Below, one piece after another: positions 25,366 through 33,656 of a stretch of 64,000 nt of DNA. Made by a program: the position numbers and the translations under genes. The stretch lies in contig JAKGBX010000001.1 of NCBI GenBank assembly GCA_021555075.1, positions 930,001-994,000 of the forward strand. Reading direction: 5' to 3'. Under the pieces are notes generated by a model, which was given only the letters and a program-made list of their open reading frames with translations, did no database searches and was not told where the DNA came from. The stretch is from Rhodobacteraceae bacterium LMO-JJ12 (GTDB lineage: Bacteria > Pseudomonadota > Alphaproteobacteria > Rhodobacterales > Rhodobacteraceae). Positions within the stretch are counted from its first letter, which is position 1; the number at the start of each line of letters is the position of its first letter.

Positions 25366-27738
25366 CTATTCGGCGGAAACCGTGGGGGCGTCGGATGTGT
25401 TGGCCCAGCCATCGTTATTCGGCGACCATTCCCCGTCACCTTCTTTGGTGGTTTTGCGAATACGTGTGGCGCGGCTGAGGATGAACCATACCAATGGGAT
25501 CACGCCTCCGAGGGTGAAGACGAGGCCACCCCAGCTGCGCATCATTGTCAACGTGCGGAACACTTCGCCCTGAATGACTTCCTGGCTTCTGGCATACCAG
25601 AACCCTTCTTCAAGTACGACCCAGAATTGATAGAGCCCGGCAGGCAGCAGATCGAGGAACATCATCATCGCGAGACCAATGTTCATTGACCAGAACGAGA
25701 TACGGATCAGCTTGCGGTTCCATGCCTTGTCTTTGAACAGGTGCTGACAGCAAAACAGCATGCCACCGAGCGCGATATTGCCTTTGACGCCAAACATCGC
25801 GGCATGGGCGTGATTGCCGGTGAGATAGGTGGAATGTTCGAAATAGTTGATGATCGGTAGGTTGATCATCGACCCGAACACCCCGGCGCCAAACACGTTC
25901 CAGAAGTTCACCGCCAGCACGAACAGCCAGACTTCGTTCATTACAAAGCTCTGTTGGCCGTCCTTGTGGAACTGGGCGGCGCGCCCCTTCTCCTGGCGCA
26001 TCCGCCAGGCATCGAGCGTGAGCAGCAAGAGCGGCAACACCTGTAGCGTGGAAAAGACGCTGCCAAAGGCGATGACGCCGGTTGGCTTGGCGATCCAGTA
26101 GAAGTTATGCGCGATGCCAACGGTGGCGGTGAGCAAAAACAGCATGACCGCGAGGAAGATCACGCGTTCGGCCATGATCCGGGTGATCAGACCCATCTGC
26201 ACCAGCATGTAGGCGACGATCACAGTGGTGAAGACCTCAAAGGTTACTTCGACCCACATATGCACCACCATCCAGCGCCAGAAATCAGAGATGGCAAAGT
26301 TGGATTCGGGCGTGACCATCAGGCCGAAGAACAGGAAGAAAACCATCACGCTGCTGCCATAGAGAAGCCAGGCGGGCACCGACCAAAGGTTTTCAAGCGT
26401 GAGCCATGGCTTGATGCCGCGATAGATGATCACGATCCACAACGAGAAGGCTGCCAGCAGCAGTATTTGGAAGGCCCGGCCCATTTCCAGGAATTCCCAG
26501 CCTTGGCTGCCGAACCAATAGGCGGCTTTGCCTGTCAGAATTCCGGTCTGCCCGGCATAGATGCCGATGACGGACCCGGCGCCGACGATGAAGCAGCAGG
26601 CAAACAGCAGCTCGATCAGGACGCCCTGACCGCGCGGCACGGGGCCAAGACGCGGCAAAAAGAAGATCGTATAACCGACCCAGCACATGAAGAACCAATA
26701 GATCTGCAACAGCGTATGATAGCTGCGCAAGACGGTGAACGGGATGATATCCCCCAGAAATATCCCGCCGGGGCGCACGAAATCCGATGCCGCCAAAATG
26801 CCAACCGTAACCTGCAGCCCAAATGCCAGCATTGCGAGGGCAAAGAATTTATAGGTGGCGCGCTGGGTCTTGCGGACATTGCCATTTTCGAGATCGTAGG
26901 TGGTCAGCGACCTATCCTGACTGCCGGTAAACGGGTCGTATTGCAGTGATTTCATCTGGCCATAAATATAGAGCACGAGACCGATGCCGAGGAACAGTGC
27001 CAAGACTGACAGGATGCTCCAGAAGACAACGGCAGGTGTCGGCGAGTTGCCAACTTCGGGGTCGTAGGGCCAGTTGTGGGTATAGCTATAGGTTTCGCCT
27101 GGCCGATGGGCCGCGGCAACCCAGCCGCCCCAGAAGAAATAGGCCGACAGATCGCGCAGCTGTGTCGGGTCGGTCAGGTATCCGGTCTGAAACAGTTCAG
27201 GATAGTCAGGATCGGTGAACATCCGGCTGAAATGCGTGGCGACGGTCTCAAACCCGGCGACTTGGCCCTCGGTCAGTGTTACGGTGCCTGCCGCTTCGTC
27301 CCAGGTGTTGGTCTTGAGTTCGCGCCGTGTGCGGGCGGCGGCGGCGTCATGCGCTATCGGATCAGGGGCAGTTCCGTCCTCTGTCGCGCCGACGTAATGT
27401 GCCACCATGCCGGTGTACGTATAGTGCAGGGCATCGGCGGTGAAATCGGGTCCGCGCTCGGCCCCGTCACCCCAGAAGGAACCATAGCTCATCAGGCCGC
27501 GCAGGTGGAAAACTTCCTGACCCGCCATGATCTGTTCGCGTGAGAATACGGTGGTTCCATCCTCAGTCACAAAATCACCAAGCGGTGGGGCGCTGTCATA
27601 GGTCGCGTCGCCCATGTAAACCAAACCACTAAGGCAGATAATAACGACGGCTGCGAAATGGACGCCCCAGTATTTCTTGTTCAGCAGAATGGTCGCAAGA
27701 TTGCCGAACCGCTTTTTGTCGCGCGCAACGTCAGTCAT
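25366..27738 (-). CDS. Quinol-type nitric oxide reductase homologue with altered active site (Nod-like)
   Basis: Haem-copper-superfamily membrane protein of 790 residues with the qNOR layout: N-terminal helix, periplasmic cytochrome-c-like domain (about 45-235) and about 13 further helices. Haem ligands remain (H341; H643 and H645 in GNHAHAAMFG), as do FeB ligands H493 and E497 (VVHMWVEV) and H544. The next FeB ligand is Asn545 (AHNFYW instead of HHYYW). The Glu 21 residues later is Gln566 (FSTLQVLP). The quinol-site positions H/E/F/D of Geobacillus qNOR read S318, R322, I326 and G738. These changes recall those reported for NO dismutases. The gene sits between fabA and fabB. Confidence 0.85.
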   Translation of the reverse strand: MTDVARDKKRFGNLATILLNKKYWGVHFAAVVIICLSGLVYMGDATYDSAPPLGDFVTEDGTTVFSREQIMAGQEVFHLRGLMSYGSFWGDGAERGPDFTADALHYTYTGMVAHYVGATEDGTAPDPIAHDAAAARTRRELKTNTWDEAAGTVTLTEGQVAGFETVATHFSRMFTDPDYPELFQTGYLTDPTQLRDLSAYFFWGGWVAAAHRPGETYSYTHNWPYDPEVGNSPTPAVVFWSILSVLALFLGIGLVLYIYGQMKSLQYDPFTGSQDRSLTTYDLENGNVRKTQRATYKFFALAMLAFGLQVTVGILAASDFVRPGGIFLGDIIPFTVLRSYHTLLQIYWFFMCWVGYTIFFLPRLGPVPRGQGVLIELLFACCFIVGAGSVIGIYAGQTGILTGKAAYWFGSQGWEFLEMGRAFQILLLAAFSLWIVIIYRGIKPWLTLENLWSVPAWLLYGSSVMVFFLFFGLMVTPESNFAISDFWRWMVVHMWVEVTFEVFTTVIVAYMLVQMGLITRIMAERVIFLAVMLFLLTATVGIAHNFYWIAKPTGVIAFGSVFSTLQVLPLLLLTLDAWRMRQEKGRAAQFHKDGQQSFVMNEVWLFVLAVNFWNVFGAGVFGSMINLPIINYFEHSTYLTGNHAHAAMFGVKGNIALGGMLFCCQHLFKDKAWNRKLIRISFWSMNIGLAMMMFLDLLPAGLYQFWVVLEEGFWYARSQEVIQGEVFRTLTMMRSWGGLVFTLGGVIPLVWFILSRATRIRKTTKEGDGEWSPNNDGWANTSDAPTVSAE

Positions 27739-27780
27739 CAGATACCCTCAATTAATGCGTGCCGCACAGCATCCGATTGC

Positions 27781-27800
27781 GGTGACCAGATATGATCACC
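27781..27800. promoter_or_regulatory. Imperfect palindrome upstream of the NOR-like gene
   Basis: GGTGACCAGATATGATCACC lies 43 bases before the NOR-like start. The arms GGTGA and TCACC plus the central ATAT are symmetric; two pairs mismatch. It is a candidate operator at the position of the core promoter. The regulator is unknown. Confidence 0.45.
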
Positions 27801-27863
27801 GCGCAAGGGGGCACCTGCGACAAATTTCTTGGGGACCCTAAGGATGGTGCCTCTGGTGGGAAA

Positions 27864-27875
27864 TGACGGCCGTCA
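27864..27875. promoter_or_regulatory. Perfect palindrome TGACGGCCGTCA in the NOR-like/fabB gap
   Basis: The perfect 12-bp dyad lies in AATGACGGCCGTCAAT, 126 bases before the NOR-like start and about 250 before fabB. It has the look of a Crp/Fnr-type site (NnrR/Dnr targets are TTG...CAA dyads), but the family cannot be fixed by eye. The rest of the 388-base gap shows no gene. Confidence 0.45.
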
Positions 27876-28126
27876 ATATTCGCCATTCTGATTGCGTGCT
27901 AAGCCTCAGAATTGGGGTGACTCGCCGGTATCGGGGACTGATTTCGTTGCAAAATGTTCAGTCCATGACGCGCGTGCCGTGTCAAAGGCGACGGATGAGC
28001 GGCGTCGTGAATTGCGCTTGTCCGGGCATGGACGACTTCGGGCGGCAGGATCGCTGATTGCAATCTGGTTGCGCCAAACTGCGTGGCTCTCTATCACGGG
28101 AATTGAAATAAGAAGGGAGTATGCCC

Positions 28127-29356
28127 ATGCGCCGCGTTGTCGTTACCGGTTTGGGAATCGTGTCGTCCATCGGGACAAATGCCGAAGAAGTCGCGGCGTC
28201 GCTGAAGGCGGGTCGTTCCGGGGTCTCGGCCAACGAGGCGATGGTCGAGCATGGCTTTCGTTCGCAGATTGCAGGGACCATCGACATTGACATTGCGGCT
28301 CATGTGGACAAACGCAGCCTGCGCTTCATGGGGCCTGGGGCGGCCTATGCCCATATTGCCATGGGTCAGGCGATTGCCGATGCTGGTCTGGAAGAAAGCG
28401 ATATCTCTGATCCGCGCACCGGGCTTGTGGCAGGTTCGGGCGGTCCCTCGACCAGCGCGCTGCTGGTCGCACATCAAACGGTTCTGAAAACCGGCGCGAC
28501 CAAGCGGATTGGGCCTTTTGCAGTGCCCAAGTGCATGTCGTCTACGATCTCGGCCAATCTGGCGACGGCCTATAAGATCAAGGGCATCAACTATTCGATC
28601 ACCTCGGCCTGTTCGACATCTCTGCATTGCATCGGCAATGCGGCTGAGCAGATCATGATGGGCAAGCAAGACGTGATGTTTGCCGGGGGCGGAGAAGAGC
28701 TTGACTGGACGCTGTCGTGCCTGTTTGACGCGATGGGTGCGATGTCTTCGAAATTCAACGACACGCCCGAGAAGGCCTCGCGCGCCTTTGATGCCGATCG
28801 CGACGGGTTCGTGATTTCGGGGGGCGGCGGTATTGTCGTGCTGGAAGAGCTGGAACATGCGCGCGCACGCGGTGCGAAAATCTATGCCGAGGTGACAGGT
28901 TTTGCCGCCACGTCGGATGGTCACGATATGGTCGCCCCGTCGGGCGAAGGCGGTGAGCGGGCCATGCGGCTGGCGCTTCAGACCCTGCCGGAAGGGCGCG
29001 CCGTGAGCTATATCAACGCGCACGGCACTTCGACCCCGGTCGGCGATGTTGGCGAGGTCGAGGCGGTGCGCCGGGTGTTCGGGGAAGGCCATGTGCCGCC
29101 GATCAGTTCGACCAAGTCGATGACCGGCCACGCGCAGGGCGCGGCGGGCGCGCTTGAGACGATCTTCTGCTTGCTGGCACTGGAGGGCGATTTCATCATT
29201 CCGTCGATTAATGTCGAAACGCTCGATCCCGCGATCAAGCCGGGAGAGGTGGCAACCAAGCTTGTCGAAGGTGCTGGGCTCGATTCAGTAATGACCAATT
29301 CCTTTGGCTTTGGCGGCACAAACGGGTCTATGATCCTTTCCAAGTATAACGAGTAG
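28127..29356 (+). CDS. fabB: 3-oxoacyl-ACP synthase I
   Basis: Condensing enzyme of 409 residues that elongates saturated and cis-3-decenoyl acyl-ACPs. The nucleophile is C162 in ITSACSTSLHC, and the two catalytic histidines lie in INAHGTSTPVGD and SSTKSMTGHAQG. ATG 28127 is chosen over ATG 28121 because AAGGGAG ends 7-8 bases before it, while the earlier ATG lies almost on the Shine-Dalgarno. fabI follows after 7 bases. Confidence 0.96.
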   Translation: MRRVVVTGLGIVSSIGTNAEEVAASLKAGRSGVSANEAMVEHGFRSQIAGTIDIDIAAHVDKRSLRFMGPGAAYAHIAMGQAIADAGLEESDISDPRTGLVAGSGGPSTSALLVAHQTVLKTGATKRIGPFAVPKCMSSTISANLATAYKIKGINYSITSACSTSLHCIGNAAEQIMMGKQDVMFAGGGEELDWTLSCLFDAMGAMSSKFNDTPEKASRAFDADRDGFVISGGGGIVVLEELEHARARGAKIYAEVTGFAATSDGHDMVAPSGEGGERAMRLALQTLPEGRAVSYINAHGTSTPVGDVGEVEAVRRVFGEGHVPPISSTKSMTGHAQGAAGALETIFCLLALEGDFIIPSINVETLDPAIKPGEVATKLVEGAGLDSVMTNSFGFGGTNGSMILSKYNE

Positions 29357-29363
29357 GGCTGAT

Positions 29364-30152
29364 ATGGGCGACCAAATGAAGGGCAAACGCGGGCTGATCA
29401 TGGGGGTCGCCAATGAACGCTCAATCGCTTGGGGGATCGCCAAGGCGATGGCCGAGGCGGGGGCCGTGTTGGCATTCACCTATCAGGGAGAAGCCTTTGG
29501 CAAACGGTTGTTGCCGCTGGCGCAATCGGTTGGTTCGGATTTCATGGTCGATGTGGATGTGACCGATGACGCCTCGCTTGATCGCGCGTTCAGTGAATTG
29601 GGCGCGCGTTGGGACCGGCTCGATTTTCTGGTCCATGCTATTGCGTTTTCCAACAAGGATGAACTCACCGGGCGCTTTCTCAACACCAGCCGTGAGAATT
29701 TCAAGAATTCGCTCGATATCTCGTGCTATTCGCTGATCGAAGTGGCGCGCCGCGCCGAACCGATGATGCATGAGGGCGGTACGGTTCTGACTTTGACCTA
29801 TCAGGGATCGAACCGGGTTGTGCCGAATTACAACGTGATGGGCGTCGCCAAGGCGGCGCTTGAGTCCACAGTGCGCTATCTCGCCAACGATCTGGGGCCA
29901 CAGGGCATCCGGGTGAACGCGATTTCGCCCGGCCCGATGAAAACGCTGGCAGGGGCCGCGATTGGCGGCGCGCGCAAGACGTTCAAGCACACCGACCAGA
30001 ACGCGCCGTTGCGCGCCAATGCGACGCTGGAAGCGGTGGGTGGCACAGCGGTTTACCTCGCCTCGGAGGCCGGTGCCTGCACCACGGGCGAGATCGTGCG
30101 GGTCGATGGCGGTTATCACGTTCTGGGCATGCCGCAGCCGGAGTGTATGTGA
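29364..30152 (+). CDS. fabI: Enoyl-ACP reductase (NADH)
   Basis: Short-chain reductase of 262 residues that completes each fatty-acid elongation cycle. The NADH-binding start is GLIMGVANERSIAWGIAKAM. Catalytic Y146, Y156 and K163 (LTYQGSN, PNYNVMGVAKAA) keep E. coli numbering. This is the triclosan-target type of enoyl reductase. It is in an operon with fabB. Confidence 0.96.
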   Translation: MGDQMKGKRGLIMGVANERSIAWGIAKAMAEAGAVLAFTYQGEAFGKRLLPLAQSVGSDFMVDVDVTDDASLDRAFSELGARWDRLDFLVHAIAFSNKDELTGRFLNTSRENFKNSLDISCYSLIEVARRAEPMMHEGGTVLTLTYQGSNRVVPNYNVMGVAKAALESTVRYLANDLGPQGIRVNAISPGPMKTLAGAAIGGARKTFKHTDQNAPLRANATLEAVGGTAVYLASEAGACTTGEIVRVDGGYHVLGMPQPECM

Positions 30153-30262
30153 GGCAAGCGGTGTGATTTGCGAAAACACTGAATAATCGTTATCAATGGG
30201 TCGGCAGCGCAATATTTTTTGCTGTTATTGGCTTTTTTTGATCCAGAAAACGAGGTTTCATT

Positions 30263-30466
30263 ATGAATTTTCGTACGTTCAAGAGCATTGCAATTGTCGC
30301 CGGTTTGGCTCTCTCATTGTCCGTTAGCGCGGCCGTTGCTGAGTCCAAGTCGACCAAAAAGTCGACCAAGACAACAAGTTCGCCAACCAAGCCTGTCAAG
30401 GATGGTTTCGCTTCTGCCGGGGGCTTGGGCAGCACGCGGGTGACGGACAAGAAGAAGGGCGACTAG
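30263..30466 (+). CDS. Small secreted basic protein
   Basis: A 67-residue protein. Residues 1-26 are a clear Sec signal (FKSIAIVAGLALSLSVSAAVA-E). The mature 41 residues are a low-complexity Lys/Ser/Thr stretch (KSTKKSTKTTSSPTKPVKDG) ending in KKKGD. A ribosome site GAGG precedes the ATG. No family recognised; probably periplasmic and disordered. Confidence 0.7.
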   Translation: MNFRTFKSIAIVAGLALSLSVSAAVAESKSTKKSTKTTSSPTKPVKDGFASAGGLGSTRVTDKKKGD

Positions 30467-30502
30467 GCAGGCAACGCGCGCTCAGGGCAGCTTTGCTGTT
30501 TT

Positions 30503-30533
30503 GGAGTTTGAGTATTCTTAGAAAGATGAAAGC
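30503..30533 (-). repeat. Dispersed intergenic element, diverged copy 4
   Basis: On the minus strand this 94-base gap reads TTTCATCTTTCTAAGAATAC, which resembles the 5' part of the other copies (CTTCAT-TTGCC----TA). The GC-rich half is missing. It is only loosely related. Confidence 0.3.
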
Positions 30534-30560
30534 GCGGGGTCACGACCAGCGCTTGATGTC

Positions 30561-31274
30561 TCAGGTCTTGCGGAAGGTCAGGTAGTGCGGTGTGCGATCT
30601 TCGCGCAGAGCCTTTTGTTCGTAGCGCGTCGAGAGCCAATCATCCCAAGGCGCGCGCCAATCCGCGGGGCGTTCAGCCAGCCATTCAAAGCCGTGGCGCG
30701 GCACCTGCTCAAGCGTCTGGCGCACGTAATCAGGTATGTCTGTGGCGACGCGAAAGATAGCGCCGGGCTTGAGCACACGCGCCAGAGGGGCGAGATGGTT
30801 GGGGGTGACAAAACGGCGGCGGTGGTGACGTTTCTTGGGCCAGGGATCAGGATAGAGCAGGAAGGCACGCGCGATCGACGCCTCGGGCAGCACGTCGAAC
30901 ATATCGCGCGCATCACCGGGGTGGATGCGGATATTGTCACACTTTGAGTTGCGGATCTTGCCCAGCAGCATGGCGACGCCGTTGATATAGGGTTCGCAAC
31001 CGATGAAGCCGATATCCGGGTTGTGCGCCGCCTGATGCACCATATGCTCGCCGCCGCCAAAGCCGATTTCGAGCCAGACATCACGGTCGCCAAACAGCGT
31101 GGCAAGATCAAGCGGTTGGCGCGCCGGGTTGTCCTCCCAGCTTACCGGGCCGGGAGACAGCGTGTCGAGATCTTCATCAAGCCAGGTTTTCTGCGTGTCG
31201 CGCAGGGTCTTGCCCTTGAAACGGCCATAAAAGTTGCGCCACGGGGCGCCCGAGGGGTGTTTTCGATCTGTCAT
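30561..31274 (-). CDS. trmB: tRNA (guanine-N7-)-methyltransferase
   Basis: SAM-dependent methyltransferase of 237 residues that makes m7G46 in tRNA. Motif I is WLEIGFGGGEHMVHQA, the family signature LLYPDPWPKKRHHRRRF is complete, and FRVATDIPDYVRQ follows. The start ATG 31274 gives MTDRKHPSGAPWRNFYGR; a longer frame upstream is unsupported. The gene ends 14 codons past the last core strand, a normal length. Confidence 0.95.
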   Translation of the reverse strand: MTDRKHPSGAPWRNFYGRFKGKTLRDTQKTWLDEDLDTLSPGPVSWEDNPARQPLDLATLFGDRDVWLEIGFGGGEHMVHQAAHNPDIGFIGCEPYINGVAMLLGKIRNSKCDNIRIHPGDARDMFDVLPEASIARAFLLYPDPWPKKRHHRRRFVTPNHLAPLARVLKPGAIFRVATDIPDYVRQTLEQVPRHGFEWLAERPADWRAPWDDWLSTRYEQKALREDRTPHYLTFRKT

Positions 31275-31317
31275 GGCGCCGAGGTTTAGCGCGGTGGCGT
31301 GACGCGCGCAACTCGCC

Positions 31318-31947
31318 TCATAGGGCCGCGCTGGGGCGTGCGCGGATGCTGTCATACCAGGCTTTTGTGGCGGTGTTGCCTTCGGGGATGCGGGCTTTGA
31401 TCACGCGGGCGAAATCGACGAAAACAAATGCCGTGATATCGGCCAGCGAGAAGGTTTCGCCAGCCAGCCAGGGGCTTTGTGACAGGCGGTCTTCCAGCAG
31501 CGCAAAGAAGGCATCGACGCGTTGTTGTCCGCGCGCGACCAATTTCGGGATCTGGTCGAGGTTGAGCGGCCCGGGCAGGGCGCGGCCCTTCATTGCCGGG
31601 TGCGAATTGCGCAAGACTTCGGCCACGGGCATGCCGCCCTGTGCCTCGGCAATCGCGTTCCACATCATCACTTCGGCCTTCTCGACGGGGGTCTGCCCCA
31701 TCAGCGCGGGCTCGGGGTGTGTCGCTTCGAGGTAGGTGGCGATGGCGATATTCTCGGTCAGGGTGGCGCCTTCATCAGTGATCAATACCGGCACGGTGGC
31801 GCGCGGATTAACTTTGAGGAAGTCGGCCGAGAGCTGTTCGCTCTTGGCGATACTGACTTCGCGGGTTTCGACCTCAAGCCCCTTTTCGGCGATGAACATG
31901 CGCGCGCGGCGTGGGCTTGGGGCGGTGGAACAGTCGTAAAACAGCAT
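31318..31947 (-). CDS. Glutathione S-transferase family protein
   Basis: Cytosolic GST of 209 residues. The thioredoxin-like N-terminal domain (about 1-80) contains the cis-Pro motif ATVPVLI and the glutathione-contact pair LTENIAIATYLE. The helical C-terminal domain has the N-capping FSLADITAFVFVDFA. The catalytic Ser/Cys is probably in YDCSTAPSPRR near the N-terminus. Substrate unknown. Confidence 0.92.
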   Translation of the reverse strand: MLFYDCSTAPSPRRARMFIAEKGLEVETREVSIAKSEQLSADFLKVNPRATVPVLITDEGATLTENIAIATYLEATHPEPALMGQTPVEKAEVMMWNAIAEAQGGMPVAEVLRNSHPAMKGRALPGPLNLDQIPKLVARGQQRVDAFFALLEDRLSQSPWLAGETFSLADITAFVFVDFARVIKARIPEGNTATKAWYDSIRARPSAAL

Positions 31948-31961
31948 GTGAAACCTTCGGG

Positions 31962-32822
31962 TTAGGCAGTGGCGAAAATCCGGCGCATCAGCCAGATTGC
32001 GGGCAGGGTGACGATATACATGGTGATACCATAGAGCGCCGCGGGTACGGCAAATTCCGAGATGCCGGTGCTATGCGCAATCAGTCCGGCCACCGTGATG
32101 CCGAGCGCCGCGTTCTGCACCCCCATTTCGACCGAAATGCAGAGCGCATCGCCGCCCGACAGGTTCAACAGCCGCGCCACCAGAACCCCCAGCGCCAGCA
32201 GCAGTGCATTGAGCGCCATCAAGAGCGGCCCCAATGTCGTGACGTTTTCAAGGAAAAGACCCCAGTTGCTCAGCAACGCGCTGAGAACGACCAGAATGAA
32301 CAACACCGTGGCCAGGCCGAACACCTTGTCTTCGATACGGTCCGAAATATCGGGCATGACAAAGCGAAACAGGAGGCCGATCATCACCGGGACTGCCGTG
32401 ATTGCAAACATCACCATGGCAATGCCTGTGACATTGATCGCGGGCGCCTCTGTGCCTAAAAATCGCGCCGCCGCAAGCGCCGTGAGTAGCGGCACAGTGA
32501 GCGCCGAAAGCAGGCTCACCACACCTGTGAGCGTGACCGAAAGCGCCACGTTACCGCCCCCCAGCCTGGTCAGGATGCTTGACGAAATACCCCCCGGGCA
32601 GAATGAAAGCAGCATGACGCCAAAGGCTATGGCCGGGGGTCGTTCGAAGAGTGTCAGCAAAATAAAGGCAACCAGTGGCACCGCGGCCATTTGCATCACC
32701 ATTCCGGTCAGCACCGCGCGCGGCATGGCCAGCACACGGGCGAAATCCGCGAAGGTCAGACCGAGGCCAAGAGAAAACATGATGATGGCAAGCGAAAGTG
32801 GTAATCCGACGTCGATCAGCAT
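31962..32822 (-). CDS. Bile acid:sodium symporter (BASS) family transporter
   Basis: Inner-membrane protein of 286 residues with about nine membrane segments. It has the BASS hallmarks LLSFCPGGISSSILTRL (sodium-site region) and EMGVQNAALGITV. Bacterial members import organic anions with Na+. It lies 14 bases upstream of the GST start on the same strand, so the two are probably cotranscribed. Substrate unknown. Confidence 0.9.
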   Translation of the reverse strand: MLIDVGLPLSLAIIMFSLGLGLTFADFARVLAMPRAVLTGMVMQMAAVPLVAFILLTLFERPPAIAFGVMLLSFCPGGISSSILTRLGGGNVALSVTLTGVVSLLSALTVPLLTALAAARFLGTEAPAINVTGIAMVMFAITAVPVMIGLLFRFVMPDISDRIEDKVFGLATVLFILVVLSALLSNWGLFLENVTTLGPLLMALNALLLALGVLVARLLNLSGGDALCISVEMGVQNAALGITVAGLIAHSTGISEFAVPAALYGITMYIVTLPAIWLMRRIFATA

Positions 32823-32912
32823 GAGTTTTTCCCTTTCTTTTCCTCATGCCAAGAGTGCAGGGATTGGCGCGGCGGGCAAGGGGTATTGTTACGTCGGCTC
32901 CGGGACTGCGGC

Positions 32913-33527
32913 TCAGATGTCAGCCCCGGCCTTGTGTTTTGCGGCAAGGAAGGCGGGACGGGATGCCATCTTGGCAACAAAACCCGCAAGAGCGGGAAAT
33001 TCGTCGCCCCGCCCAAGGCGCAGGGCGATCTGGGCCGGGAAGCTGAGCATGATGTCTGCGGCGCTGAGCGTGTCGAGCACGAAATGGCCCGAGGGGCGCA
33101 GTTGGCTTTCCATATAGGCGAAATGTCTGGTCAACTCGGATTGAATGCGCGGGTGTAGAGGGGCGCCCGCCGCCCCCAGTTGCGCGACGTAGAGATTGAG
33201 CAGGATCGGTGTCATGGCCGAGCCTTCGGCAAAATGCATCGCCTCAACATGGGCGGTATGCGCGTTGGTTCCGGTCTCGGGGATCATCTCGGGCGCGAAG
33301 CGGGTGCAGAGCAGTTCGACAATCGCGCCGGATTCAGTAATCAGCCGCCCGTCGAGTTCGAGCATCGGTGACTTGCCCAGCGGATGCAGTGCGCGCAGTT
33401 CGGGCGGGGCGAGGTTGGTCTTTTCGTCGCGCCGATAGCGGCAGAGGTCATAGTCGAGCCCGAGTTCCTCCAAGAGCCAAAGGATGCGGAATGAACGTGA
33501 GCGGTTGAGGTGGTGTAAAACGATCAT
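32913..33527 (-). CDS. Glutathione S-transferase family protein
   Basis: A second GST of 204 residues. The N-terminal domain begins MIVLHHLNRSRSFRILWLLE, with GKSPMLELDGRLITESGAIVE as cis-Pro and glutathione contacts. The C-terminal helical domain has LSAADIMLSFPAQIA. The serine-containing LNRSRS loop is typical of beta/Ure2-like GSTs. It is not a close copy of the GST at 31318. It lies downstream of the metK terminator. Confidence 0.9.
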   Translation of the reverse strand: MIVLHHLNRSRSFRILWLLEELGLDYDLCRYRRDEKTNLAPPELRALHPLGKSPMLELDGRLITESGAIVELLCTRFAPEMIPETGTNAHTAHVEAMHFAEGSAMTPILLNLYVAQLGAAGAPLHPRIQSELTRHFAYMESQLRPSGHFVLDTLSAADIMLSFPAQIALRLGRGDEFPALAGFVAKMASRPAFLAAKHKAGADI

Positions 33528-33567
33528 TCGCAGAGGCTTTCGTGATAGAGGATCGGCGCGTCAGACG

Positions 33568-33621
33568 AAAAAGCCCGCCGGGCACCGCCTCTGCGAGGTT
33601 GCAGGGTGGTGCCTGGCGGGC
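33568..33621 (-). terminator. Rho-independent terminator of metK
   Basis: The 14-bp arms GCCCGCCGGGCACC (33573-33586) and GGTGCCTGGCGGGC (33608-33621) pair with one mismatch. On the minus strand the stem is followed by TTTTT (33568-33572). A CTTTTT also lies on the plus side, so it could act in both directions. It lies 36 bases past the metK stop. Confidence 0.85.
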
Positions 33622-33656
33622 AAGTCTTTTTCTCTCTCGAAGGCGATAACGGCGCA

